From positions 62,001-126,000 of the forward strand of contig DWWS01000044.1 in NCBI GenBank assembly GCA_019119595.1: a stretch of DNA of 64,000 bases. Reading direction: 5' to 3'. The stretch comes from Candidatus Eisenbergiella merdavium (GTDB lineage: Bacteria > Bacillota > Clostridia > Lachnospirales > Lachnospiraceae). The position numbers and the translations under genes were made by a program. The notes beneath the pieces are model-generated. The model was not told the origin of the DNA, ran no database searches, and was given only the letters and a program-made list of their open reading frames with translations. Below, piece by piece: positions 50,234 through 58,675 of the stretch (positions are counted from its first letter, which is position 1; each line of letters starts with the position of its first letter).

Positions 50234-51163
50234 ATGAAAATAGCGGCAACCTATGACAACGGAAATATCTTCCAGCATTTTGGAAGAACGGAGTACTTCA
50301 AGGTATATGAGGTGGAAGAGGGAAAGGTGATCTCCAGCAAGGTCATCGCCTCAAACGGCGTCGGACACGGAGCTCTGGCCGGGCTGCTTGCCGGGCAGAA
50401 GGTGGATGTGCTGATCTGCGGCGGCATCGGAGGAGGAGCGCAGGCTGCGCTCGCGGAGGCTGGAGTAGAGCTGTGCGCCGGGGCTGAAGGAGATGCGGAT
50501 CAGGCGGTGGAAGCCTGGCTGAAGGGAGAGCTGGTGTCCACCGGCGCAAACTGCGACCATCATCATGGAGAAGGCCATAGCTGCGGTGAGCATGGGGAGG
50601 GTCATTCCTGCGGCGGACACGGGGAAGGCCATTCCTGCAGTGATCACGGAGACGGGCATTCCTGCGGCGGACATGAAGAAGGCGGCTGCGGCGGGGAGAG
50701 CTGCGCAGGCGGCTGCGGCGCGCATTCCGCTGTGACCGGGCGGAATGTGGGAAAGACCTGCCGGACGCATTACAGGGGAACCTTTAATGACGGAACCCAG
50801 TTTGATTCCTCCTATGACCGGGGCGAACCCCTGGAATTTACCTGCGGGGCCGGACAGATGATCAGGGGCTTTGATGCGGCCGTGGCGGATATGGAAGTGG
50901 GACAGATCGTGGATGTTCATCTGATGCCGGAGGAAGCCTATGGCATGCCTGATCCCAATGCCGTTTTCACCATTGAGACCGCGCAGCTTCCAGGCTCTGA
51001 GGGTCTTGAGGTCGGCCAGCAGGTCTATCTGACCAGCCAGAGCGGCCAGCCCTTTCCCGTTAAGGTGACGGCTAAGGAGGGAACGACGATCACCTTCGAC
51101 GCCAATCATGAAATGGCGGGGAAGGAGCTGAATTTCCGAATCGAGCTGGTTGAAGTCAGATAA
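50234..51163 (+). CDS. Fusion of NifX/NifB-type domain, His/Cys-rich repeat and SlyD-like FKBP isomerase
   Basis: 309 aa. Residues 1-105 are a dinitrogenase iron-molybdenum cofactor-type domain ('MKIAATYDNGNIFQHFGRTE', 'LICGGIGGGAQAALAEAGVE'). Residues 110-165 are a metal-binding linker: HHH, then four 9-residue GHSC...H units encoded by 27-bp repeats (50573-50680), then a Gly/Cys cluster. Residues 175-309 are an FKBP prolyl isomerase with SlyD-style inserted flap ('YRGTFNDGTQFDSSYDRGEP', 'GMPDPNAVF'). SlyD proteins handle nickel. The fusion suggests a metal-handling or metallocentre-assembly chaperone, which is inference. Confidence 0.85.
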   Translation: MKIAATYDNGNIFQHFGRTEYFKVYEVEEGKVISSKVIASNGVGHGALAGLLAGQKVDVLICGGIGGGAQAALAEAGVELCAGAEGDADQAVEAWLKGELVSTGANCDHHHGEGHSCGEHGEGHSCGGHGEGHSCSDHGDGHSCGGHEEGGCGGESCAGGCGAHSAVTGRNVGKTCRTHYRGTFNDGTQFDSSYDRGEPLEFTCGAGQMIRGFDAAVADMEVGQIVDVHLMPEEAYGMPDPNAVFTIETAQLPGSEGLEVGQQVYLTSQSGQPFPVKVTAKEGTTITFDANHEMAGKELNFRIELVEVR

Positions 51164-51177
51164 AGGAAAAGTTGAGC

Positions 51178-51223
51178 AAGCGCTTCGCATAGGGGATCAG
51201 CATTCCTGAGCGGGCGCTTTTTT
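51178..51223 (+). terminator. Terminator after the NifX-FKBP gene
   Basis: AAGCGC (51178-51183) pairs with GCGCTT (51214-51219), with further pairing inside; six T at the end (51218-51223). Confidence 0.65.
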
Positions 51224-51337
51224 CATTCTAAAAGAATGCTGTTAGAGGATAGGAGCTGAAAAAACGAAGGCCTTTCGCACCGTATGCCAGACGGACATAC
51301 GCCCGTCGGATTTGATGTACGATAAATCTCCCATCTG

Positions 51338-51346
51338 TGATATAAT
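51338..51346 (+). promoter_or_regulatory. Extended -10 promoter for the WYL regulator
   Basis: TG-A-TATAAT lies 55 bp upstream of the start at 51401. The -35 region is weak. Confidence 0.6.
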
Positions 51347-51400
51347 GCCTCAAAAGGGACAGGAAAAAGATGCAGAAAAAAGATACGGGAGGAAAAGATC

Positions 51401-52393
51401 ATGCCGAAAGGAACCCATCAGAAGTTTAAGCTGTACCGCCTTGCGCAGATCATGCTGGAAAATACGGACGATGAGCATTATATTACCATGCCGGAGATCA
51501 TGGATGGGCTGGGAAGATATGAGATCACCGCAGACAGGAAAAGCATTTATACCGACCTGCGCGATCTGGAGGCGCTGGGAATCGAGGTGGAGGGAGAGCC
51601 GGTCGGGAACAGATATCACTATCATGTGGTGAACAGGCCGTTTGAGCTGCCGGAGCTGAAGCTCCTGGTGGACGCCATCCAGTCCTCCCGGTTCATTACG
51701 GAGAGAAAATCGAATGCCCTGATCCGGAAGCTGGAAAGGCTGGTCAGCAGATACGACGCGCAGAAGCTGCAGAGACAGGTGTATGTATCCGGCAGGATCA
51801 AGACCATGAACGAAAGCATTTACTATATTGTAGATACCATTCACAACGCCATTTCGGAAAACAGGAAGATCCGTTTCCAGTATTTTCAGTGGAATGTAAA
51901 GAAGGAAATGGAGCTGCGGCATGGAGGCGTCTGGTATCACATCAGTCCCTGGGGCCTGTCCTGGGATAATGAAAATTATTATCTGATCGGCTTTGATTCC
52001 GGCGCCGGACGGATCAAGCATTACCGCGTGGATAAGATGCTTCGCATCCGCATCTCGGAGGAGGAAAGGGAGGGAAAAGAGCATTTTGAAAAGCTGGACA
52101 TGGCGGATTATTCGAAAAAAAGCTTCGGCATGTTCGGAGGAGAGGAGCAGACGGTCAGGCTGCTGGTGGACGACAGTCTTGCGGGCGTTATCATAGACCG
52201 CTTTGGAAAGGATGTGATGCTGATTCCCGCAGAGGAAGGGCGTTTCACCGTAAATGTGGAGGTGCATGTGAGCGGCCAGTTTTTGGGATGGATCTTTTCA
52301 CTGGGAGAGAAGGTGAGGATCCTCTCGCCGGACGGGGTGGCGGAACAGATGAGGCGGGAGGCAGAGAGACTGATCGCCCAGTATGGGAGGTAA
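51401..52393 (+). CDS. WYL-domain transcriptional regulator
   Basis: 330 aa. The N-terminal helix-turn-helix is 'ITMPEIMDGLGRY' and 'SIYTDLRDLEALGIEVEGE'. The central WYL domain has 'IRFQYFQWNVKKEMELRHGG' and 'WYHISPWGLSWDNENYYLIG', and a C-terminal WCX part follows. WYL regulators sense nucleic acids or nucleotides and often regulate stress or defence genes. GGGAGG sets the start. Directly after its stop lies a truncated acetyltransferase remnant, so its original neighbour is probably lost. Confidence 0.92.
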   Translation: MPKGTHQKFKLYRLAQIMLENTDDEHYITMPEIMDGLGRYEITADRKSIYTDLRDLEALGIEVEGEPVGNRYHYHVVNRPFELPELKLLVDAIQSSRFITERKSNALIRKLERLVSRYDAQKLQRQVYVSGRIKTMNESIYYIVDTIHNAISENRKIRFQYFQWNVKKEMELRHGGVWYHISPWGLSWDNENYYLIGFDSGAGRIKHYRVDKMLRIRISEEEREGKEHFEKLDMADYSKKSFGMFGGEEQTVRLLVDDSLAGVIIDRFGKDVMLIPAEEGRFTVNVEVHVSGQFLGWIFSLGEKVRILSPDGVAEQMRREAERLIAQYGR

Positions 52394-52520
52394 ATATCTG
52401 TGGGTTCCGGAAAAAAAAGAAGGTGCAATCCGTTTTTACCGGAGACATCATTTCAGACTGACAGGAGACAAGAAGCCGGAAACAGGAACAGAGGAATATA
52501 TTGTAAAAATGGAGGTTCAT
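52392..52520 (+). pseudogene. Remnant of a GNAT acetyltransferase C-terminus
   Basis: The frame reads 'KYLWVPEKKEGAIRFYRRHH', then 'FRLTGDKKPE' and 'EEYIVKME'. This matches the last 40 or so residues of GNAT enzymes (LWV-E-N--AI-FY---GF, then E-V-M at the end). No upstream acetyl-CoA-binding part exists; the segment begins inside the WYL stop region. It looks like the leftover of a deletion. It is unlikely to be functional. Confidence 0.6.
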
Positions 52521-52557
52521 ATGACGGAATGGGAAATGGGCCTGGAGGTCCATTTCC

Positions 52558-54516
52558 CTACGAGCCGGGCGAAATAGAGTCCGGCTCGTCCGCTGCGGCT
52601 TTTCTTTTCCTCTTTTCCTGGTACATCCTTTCGTCTGCAAGGCCCATAAGCCTTTGATAGTCCCGTTCCTCTGTCGTGCAGTAGGTATATCCCATGGAAA
52701 ATTCCACGCTCTCATCCGCGCCAAGGGAGGAGGGCAAAAAGCGTGTTCCCCGTTTTTCGCCTAATTCTTCGATGATGCGGCTCATCTGTTCGTGGGAATC
52801 AAAGCCGTACAAGATCGCCGCAAATTCGTCTCCTCCCAGTCTGGCGCTGATGCAATGCGTTCGGGGAATGATGGACAGGAAGGAGGCAATCGTCTTCAGA
52901 TACTCATCTCCGATGGGATGGCCGTACAGATCGTTGATCCGCTTTAAACCGTCCGCGTCCACCATGATGACCGCCGCCTTTTTCAGGATTTGAGGGTTAT
53001 TGAATAAATGTTTTGCCTGCTCCTCCAGCCCCCTGCGGTTATAAAGGCCTGTCAGAATATCTGTGCCGCTTTCATTTTTGGCCATATTGATCTCCTGCCA
53101 CCAGGAGGACACGTCCGTGAGATAATAGATCGTACTCTGTTCGTCGGAGCTTTTCTGCATTTTCACATAATTGACGGCTCCGTCCCTTTCGTACCAGTAT
53201 ACTTTTTGCTCCGGATCCACACAATTCTGCTCGATCTGACTGAGCTTTTCAAGCGCCAGGTTCTTTTCCGTCTCAAAGGACATAGGCTGTCCGCCGTCCA
53301 TTCCCAGGAACTTCTTCATCCATTGATTTAAAAACGTCTTTTTATAAAACTGGTTGTACTCAAAAACACCAAGAGGAAGCTGACCGCTGTCAATGATCTC
53401 TGAAATTCTCCCGCTGTTGAAGCGAACGCTTTTCAAAAGCTGATTGATATAATAGGTCAGCGTATCAAACTCCGAAATATGAGTCGTCATGTGAAGAGCC
53501 TCTAAATTTCCCTGCTCTATTTTTTTCAGCTCCTCATTCAGAGTGATCAGATTCTGTAAAATATGCTGTCTCACATAGCGGATGATCACCCATATAACAC
53601 ACAGTGTTGTAAGTAATATATAACCCAGGACCATGACCGTACTGACCAGCGTTTCCTGTATGAGGTATTTGGAAGAATAGGTCCGCACGAGCAGATAATC
53701 ATCGTACAGCTCTGTGTAAACGCAGCTTCTTTCTGAATTAATGTCAAAATGCAGCGTGTTCACAGTTGTCTGGGAAGGATGTTTTATGGCAGAGAGCAGA
53801 TCAGCCGGAAATTCTTTGCCTACCATATCCGACTCGGAAGAGGCCTCTGTCATCATTGTTTCCGCGTTTATGATATACAGACAGCCCTCATAATCGAAGG
53901 GAATGGAGCCGACAACGCTCTGCAGGCTGTTTTCCTCCATCAGCGCCAGCAGCCGCTCCGGCTTCATTCCGATTTCCACAAAGCTGCTTTTGTCCTCAAG
54001 CCATACCGCCGCATACTGCATTTCCTTCCCCTCCGCGGTATTCGGCATGATATCCTGACAGATCTTGAGAGAAGTATCCTCCAGCATCTGCCTGAAAAAG
54101 CCGATCTGCTCTCCGTCCTCAACAGAATAACCATAATACTCCGGGTGTGTTCCGGAAAAGATTTTCCCCTCTTTATTGAAAAAATGGATCTCATCCACAT
54201 CCAGGATCCTTGCAAGCTCCCTAAGCCTGTCCAGGTCGTAAAGCATATCCGGCTCATGCTGAATAAAATACGCCACCATATCCGCCTTTTGAATGCAGAC
54301 CTGAGAAAATTCTTCCTTTTCCTGTTTCAGATCCCTTTCATTGATCGCGATGATCTGCTTCACATGGTCAAACAGCTGGTCGGAGCTTTCCTTTTGCTGG
54401 TCGTGGGATATTTTATAGTGAAATTCAAAGTTAAAGGGAACCAATAATAAGATCAACAGCAGGACCATACACCGCGATATGAACGATAGACTTTTTTTAA
54501 TGCTTCTGCTTTTCAT
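52558..54516 (-). CDS. Membrane diguanylate cyclase (GGDEF)
   Basis: 652 aa. Transmembrane helices near 14-32 and 290-314 flank an extracytoplasmic sensor domain. A short intermediate region precedes the C-terminal GGDEF domain with intact 'RLGGDEFAAIL' (GGDEF at 561-565) and 'GLYNRRGLEEQAKHLF'. It should make cyclic di-GMP in response to an outside signal. The RxxD inhibitory site was not evident. GGAGAG precedes the ATG. It diverges from the radical SAM gene at 54753. Confidence 0.9.
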   Translation of the reverse strand: MKSRSIKKSLSFISRCMVLLLILLLVPFNFEFHYKISHDQQKESSDQLFDHVKQIIAINERDLKQEKEEFSQVCIQKADMVAYFIQHEPDMLYDLDRLRELARILDVDEIHFFNKEGKIFSGTHPEYYGYSVEDGEQIGFFRQMLEDTSLKICQDIMPNTAEGKEMQYAAVWLEDKSSFVEIGMKPERLLALMEENSLQSVVGSIPFDYEGCLYIINAETMMTEASSESDMVGKEFPADLLSAIKHPSQTTVNTLHFDINSERSCVYTELYDDYLLVRTYSSKYLIQETLVSTVMVLGYILLTTLCVIWVIIRYVRQHILQNLITLNEELKKIEQGNLEALHMTTHISEFDTLTYYINQLLKSVRFNSGRISEIIDSGQLPLGVFEYNQFYKKTFLNQWMKKFLGMDGGQPMSFETEKNLALEKLSQIEQNCVDPEQKVYWYERDGAVNYVKMQKSSDEQSTIYYLTDVSSWWQEINMAKNESGTDILTGLYNRRGLEEQAKHLFNNPQILKKAAVIMVDADGLKRINDLYGHPIGDEYLKTIASFLSIIPRTHCISARLGGDEFAAILYGFDSHEQMSRIIEELGEKRGTRFLPSSLGADESVEFSMGYTYCTTEERDYQRLMGLADERMYQEKRKRKAAADEPDSISPGS

Positions 54517-54560
54517 GATTGGCTCTCCATTGGTCCTTTGTTGCTTTTTTCATGGCTTTT

Positions 54561-54569
54561 ATTATATCA
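54561..54569 (-). promoter_or_regulatory. Extended -10 promoter of the diguanylate cyclase
   Basis: On the minus strand TG-A-TATAAT, 45-53 bp upstream of the start. The remaining divergent region up to 54752 shows no clear promoter for the radical SAM gene. Confidence 0.55.
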
Positions 54570-54752
54570 TAATATGATTCGTTCGTATACTTTTGTACGC
54601 GGCTGTAAACAGAAAAAAATGTGACGTAATCATCAAAAATTTCCGTCCCTTTCCGCTTGTGGGTCGTATAAACAAATAACAGAAAATAATCTGGACAGGG
54701 ATGCGGAGCAAAAGGAAAATGTGAGGAAGCATCCGCAGCATGGGAGGCTGTC

Positions 54753-56159
54753 GTGTATTATCGGTTAAAGAAAAACTATATTCTCCGGGGCTGGGAAAAG
54801 CTCCCATACGCTCTGGCGGATACGGATACGGGAAGGATCCTGTTTCTCGACGGAAGCGGGATGGACGCGCTCAGACTGTGCGACGGCACGGTGGATCTGT
54901 CCCTTCCGGTGATTCCGAAAGGGATAAGGGATCTGATCCCGCTGATCGAAAAAAAAGGGATCATTGAGCCATGTGCCCCCGGAAAGGCCATTCTGCCGGA
55001 GCAGGAATATAAAAAATATCCGGCGAGATACATAGAAGAGGCGCTCTGGTCCATCACCGGAAGATGCAACTACCGGTGCAGGCACTGCTATATGTCGGCG
55101 CCTGACGCCAGGCTGGGAGAGCTTGACCATGAAACGGTGATGGATATGGTAAGCCAGCTTGCGGACTGCGGCGTGAGAAACGTATCCCTGACGGGAGGAG
55201 AGCCCCTTGTCCGGAAGGACTTTATGGAGATAGTGGACGCGCTTTTGGAGCGGGATATTCACATCCGCGCCATTTATTCCAACGGAGGGCTGGTGACGGA
55301 CTCGCTTCTGGACGCTCTGGCTGAAAGGGGCGTGCGACCGGAGTTTAATATGAGCTATGACGGCGAAGGCTGCCACGACTGGCTCAGAGGGATTCCCGGC
55401 GCGGAGAAGGCTGTAGAGGAGGCCTTCCTGCGGTGCCGGAGAAAGGGCTTTCCCACCGGCGCGGAAATGTGCATCCATAACGCCAACAGGCATACGCTGA
55501 GAAAAAGCGTGCGGAATCTGGCGGCCTGGGGATGCCGTTCGCTCAAGGTGGTTCCCGTATCCGACGTGGGTGCATGGAAGGAGGGCGGCATGGGCCAGTC
55601 CATCCGTCTGGAGGAGCTGTACCGGCTTTATCTGGAATACATCCCCCAATACTATGAGGACGGGATGCCCCTTGTTCTGCAGCTGGGAGGGGTTTTCCGT
55701 GCGGATCCCCAAAGCCCCGGCCTGTTTGCCATCCCGGCGGTGAAAAGCTGCGGCGATCCTGACAAAACCTGTATCTGCGGCCACGCCCGCCTGGTTCTGT
55801 ATATCTCTGCCGAGGGACGCGCTCTGCCCTGTATGGCGCTGTCAGGCATGGATATTCAGCGGGAATTTCCGCTGATCCCGCAGCTCGGTCTGGCAAAGTG
55901 CATCACGGATTCCAGGTATATGCGCCTGATCGATACCAGGGCGTCGGAATATCTGGAAAAAAATCCTGAATGCGCCGCCTGCGGGCACGCGCGGAAATGT
56001 CTGGGAGGCTGCCGCGCGTCAGCGCTGGAAAACGCGCCCGGCAATATCATGGGCCCCGACCCTTATGTCTGCGAGCTGTTTCGCGGCGGCTGGGACGTAA
56101 AGATCATGGAGGCTGTGAGAAAAGCAAAACCCGAAGCAAAATGCGCAGGAGTATCCTGA
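54753..56159 (+). CDS. Radical SAM/SPASM peptide maturase (Nif11-class RiPP)
   Basis: 468 aa. An N-terminal PqqD-like region (1-90) is the expected leader-binding element. The radical SAM cluster motif 'CNYRCRHC' (Cys105, Cys109, Cys112) is followed by 'SLTGGEPLVRKDF'. The C-terminal SPASM region is Cys-rich: Cys333, Cys340, Cys342, 'LPCMAL' and 'CAACGHARKCLGGC', enough for two auxiliary FeS clusters. SPASM enzymes make thioether or C-C crosslinks in peptides. The start is GTG 54753 behind GGGAGG. A Nif11-like precursor gene follows 46 bp later, the likely substrate. Confidence 0.9.
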   Translation: MYYRLKKNYILRGWEKLPYALADTDTGRILFLDGSGMDALRLCDGTVDLSLPVIPKGIRDLIPLIEKKGIIEPCAPGKAILPEQEYKKYPARYIEEALWSITGRCNYRCRHCYMSAPDARLGELDHETVMDMVSQLADCGVRNVSLTGGEPLVRKDFMEIVDALLERDIHIRAIYSNGGLVTDSLLDALAERGVRPEFNMSYDGEGCHDWLRGIPGAEKAVEEAFLRCRRKGFPTGAEMCIHNANRHTLRKSVRNLAAWGCRSLKVVPVSDVGAWKEGGMGQSIRLEELYRLYLEYIPQYYEDGMPLVLQLGGVFRADPQSPGLFAIPAVKSCGDPDKTCICGHARLVLYISAEGRALPCMALSGMDIQREFPLIPQLGLAKCITDSRYMRLIDTRASEYLEKNPECAACGHARKCLGGCRASALENAPGNIMGPDPYVCELFRGGWDVKIMEAVRKAKPEAKCAGVS

Positions 56160-56205
56160 AAAGGCATTTGCGATAAAAGACACGTAAAGAATGGAGGAAA
56201 AGGAA

Positions 56206-56514
56206 ATGACAGAAAACATGAAGAAGTATCTGGAACTGATCTCAAAGGATGAGGAAGCGAAGAAAAAAATGGCGGGACAGGAGAATGCGGATGCCGGCGA
56301 GATGAAAAAAAGAATCATCGCGGACGCGGCGGAGCGTGGAATCGTCCTTACGGAAGAGGATTTCGCGGAAATGTCCGAGCTGACGGAGGATGCATTGGGC
56401 GAAGTGGCGGGCGGCGGCGTCATCGCCTGCTTTTACGGAGGGGGCTCCGGCTCCGGAGGAAACGGCTTTGGCTTCGGCTTTGGATTTGGCAATTCCGGAG
56501 GAATCGGAGACTGA
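56206..56514 (+). CDS. Nif11-like RiPP precursor with Gly-Phe repeat core
   Basis: 102 aa. The Nif11-type leader includes 'YLELISKDEEAKKKMA', 'IIADAAERGIVLTEEDFAE' and 'LTEDALGEVAGG', with the double-glycine cleavage site at 69-70. The core (71-102) has one Cys (75) in 'VIACFYGGG', then Gly/Ser/Asn-rich sequence and an alternating (GF)4G run with Phe at 88, 90, 92 and 94. ATG 56206 is preferred because GGAGG lies eight bases upstream; ATG 56191 would precede that site. The adjacent maturase probably modifies the core. No peptidase-exporter gene of the usual kind is next to it. Confidence 0.85.
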   Translation: MTENMKKYLELISKDEEAKKKMAGQENADAGEMKKRIIADAAERGIVLTEEDFAEMSELTEDALGEVAGGGVIACFYGGGSGSGGNGFGFGFGFGNSGGIGD

Positions 56515-56540
56515 CGCGGACGTCTTCTGACAAAGGATTC

Positions 56541-56585
56541 GGCCGGGGCTGCGCAGGAAATGCGCGGCTCCGGCCGCAGTTTTTT
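56541..56585 (+). terminator. Terminator after the RiPP precursor
   Basis: GGCCGG...GCTGCGCA pairs with TGCGCGGC...CCGGCC around a short loop, followed by GCAG and six T. Confidence 0.8.
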
Positions 56586-56661
56586 CTTTCGTTTTGCGTG
56601 CCCCTGTGCTACACTGGTACTTACAGCTTTTATTACATTCTAAGAAAAGGAGCGTTTTGCT

Positions 56662-58467
56662 ATGACTGAGCACAAAATACCCGCCCGGAATGAGCTGGAT
56701 CCTCAGTTCACCTGGGCCACCACTGATCTGTACCCCACGAAAGAAGCCTGGGAGGCAGAGATTCCGGAAATCCAGAAGCTGATCGATCAGATGAAGGCCT
56801 GCAAAGGCACCCTGGGCCGCAGCGCCGGGGATCTGCTGGCTTTTCTGAAGCTGCAGGATGCGTTTAACCTGAAGGCGGAGCCCTTCGCCTGTTACGCCAT
56901 GTACCAGCGGGATCAGGATTCCCGGGATCCTCAGGCCCAGAAAATGAGCGGCCAGATGATGAACCTGCTCGTCCAGGCGGAGGAGGCTTCCGCTTTCTCT
57001 ACCCCGGAGATTCTGGAAATTTCCGATGAGATCATGGATCGTTTCTATGATGAGGAGCCGGGCCTTGCCCACTACCGTCTGGCGCTGGACCGCATCCGCC
57101 GCAGGCGTGAGCACACGCTCTCCCAGGCCGAAGAGGCGCTGCTGGCCTCCGCGCAGAAGCTGAGCCAGATCCCTCAGCAGGTGGGAGGCTTTCTCAACGA
57201 CGCCGATCTGACCTACCCCGACGCGGTGGATCAGGACGGCGGCAGCCATCCCGTTACCCATGGAACCTTCATTCCCCTGCTGGATTCCCCCGACCGTGTT
57301 CTGAGAAAGTCCGCCTTTCAGTCCCTCTACGGAACCTACGACCAGTTTAAGAACACCTCCGCTTCTCTGCTGGAGGGCCAGATGAAGCAGCTTCAGTTTT
57401 TTGCCGACGCCCGGCGTTATCCTTCGGCTCTTCATGCCTCCCTTGACAACACGGAGGTGGCGGTGGAAATCTACCATAATCTGATTCAGGCCGTGCGGGA
57501 AAGCTTTCCTTCCATGCACCGCTACATAAGGCTTCGCAAAAAGCTGCTGGGCGTGGAGAAGCTTCACTATTATGACATCTATACCCCCATCGTTGCCGAT
57601 CAGGACGAGAAGATCCCCTTCGGGCAGGCAAAAGAGATCGCTCTTAAGGCTCTTGCCCCTCTGGGAGAGGACTACCTTTCCATGCTGAAGGAGGGCTTTG
57701 AAAACCGCTGGATCGACGTGTACGAAAATCAGGGCAAGCGCGCCGGCGCCTATTCCTCCGGCGTTTACAGCTGTCATCCGTTCGTCCTGCTCAACTACAC
57801 CGACACCCTGAACGACGTATTCACTCTGGTGCATGAGATGGGCCATGCTCTGCATTCCTATCTCTCCGCCAAAAACCAGTCCGTCACCTATGCGGACTAC
57901 GTGATCTTCGTGGCAGAGGTGGCCTCCACCTGCAACGAGTCCCTGCTGATGCAGCACCTGCTGGGCTCCACTCAGGACAAAAAGCGCCGTGCCTACCTGG
58001 TAAACTACTTCCTGGAGCAGTTCCGCACCACCCTGTACCGCCAGACCATGTTCGCCGAGTTTGAGCTGTGGTGCAGTGAGCAGACCCGCCAGGGCATCCC
58101 GCTTACCGCCGAGGCCCTGTGTCAGAAATACGGCGAGCTGAACCGGGAGTACTACGGTGAGGACATCGAGGCTGATCCGGAGATCGCTCTGGAGTGGGCC
58201 CGCATCCCTCACTTCTATATGAATTTCTACGTCTATCAGTATGCCACCGGATTCTCAGCGGCCATCGCCCTGTCCCAGCGGATCTTAAAGGAGGGCGCGC
58301 CTGCGGTTCAGGATTATCTGGGCTTCCTTTCCGGCGGCTGCTCTAAAGATCCGGTCTCTCTCCTGAAGGGCGCCGGCGTGGATATGAGCACTCCGGAGCC
58401 CGTGCGGGCCGCTCTGCGGATGTTTGACGGTCTGGTTTCTGAGATGGAAGAGCTTACACAGGAATAA
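56662..58467 (+). CDS. pepF: M3-family oligoendopeptidase F
   Basis: 601 aa, the usual length. The zinc site is 'LVHEMGHALHSYLS' (HExxH), with the third ligand Glu in 'FVAEVASTCNESLL'. N-terminal 'RNELDPQFTWATTDLYPTKE' is typical of PepF. It cleaves 7-17-residue peptides in the cytoplasm. It sits upstream of an oligopeptide importer, a known working pair in lactic bacteria (pepF next to opp). Codons are strongly C-ending, as for highly expressed genes. A possible extended -10, TGCTACACT, is at 56607-56615. AAGGAG precedes the ATG. Confidence 0.94.
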   Translation: MTEHKIPARNELDPQFTWATTDLYPTKEAWEAEIPEIQKLIDQMKACKGTLGRSAGDLLAFLKLQDAFNLKAEPFACYAMYQRDQDSRDPQAQKMSGQMMNLLVQAEEASAFSTPEILEISDEIMDRFYDEEPGLAHYRLALDRIRRRREHTLSQAEEALLASAQKLSQIPQQVGGFLNDADLTYPDAVDQDGGSHPVTHGTFIPLLDSPDRVLRKSAFQSLYGTYDQFKNTSASLLEGQMKQLQFFADARRYPSALHASLDNTEVAVEIYHNLIQAVRESFPSMHRYIRLRKKLLGVEKLHYYDIYTPIVADQDEKIPFGQAKEIALKALAPLGEDYLSMLKEGFENRWIDVYENQGKRAGAYSSGVYSCHPFVLLNYTDTLNDVFTLVHEMGHALHSYLSAKNQSVTYADYVIFVAEVASTCNESLLMQHLLGSTQDKKRRAYLVNYFLEQFRTTLYRQTMFAEFELWCSEQTRQGIPLTAEALCQKYGELNREYYGEDIEADPEIALEWARIPHFYMNFYVYQYATGFSAAIALSQRILKEGAPAVQDYLGFLSGGCSKDPVSLLKGAGVDMSTPEPVRAALRMFDGLVSEMEELTQE

Positions 58468-58512
58468 AGTGCTGAAAATTTTACCAGATTCCCGCTTTAA
58501 CCGGCAAATATC

Positions 58513-58541
58513 TTGACCTTGTACCTTTTGTCTGGTAAAAT
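58513..58541 (+). promoter_or_regulatory. Strong promoter of the oligopeptide importer operon
   Basis: TTGACC (58513-58518), a 17-bp spacer ending TGG, and TAAAAT (58536-58541), combining -35, -10 and extended -10 elements. The leader to the start at 58676 is about 125 nt. Confidence 0.8.
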
Positions 58542-58675
58542 AGTCTGGCTTTCGGAAGTATCCGCCTTAAAGCGACAGCTTTCGGGTTTCTCAGAAGGTT
58601 TTGTTTTGAGAGGATAAACGGAAGCAAGGCAAATAAAAATTGCACCGAGAAAAGAAAGAAAGAAGGAAAAGTACA

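Noticed and set aside
50351-51190. 279-aa minus-strand frame opposite the NifX-FKBP fusion
   Set aside because: Its repeats simply mirror the GHSC-coding repeats; no start signal.
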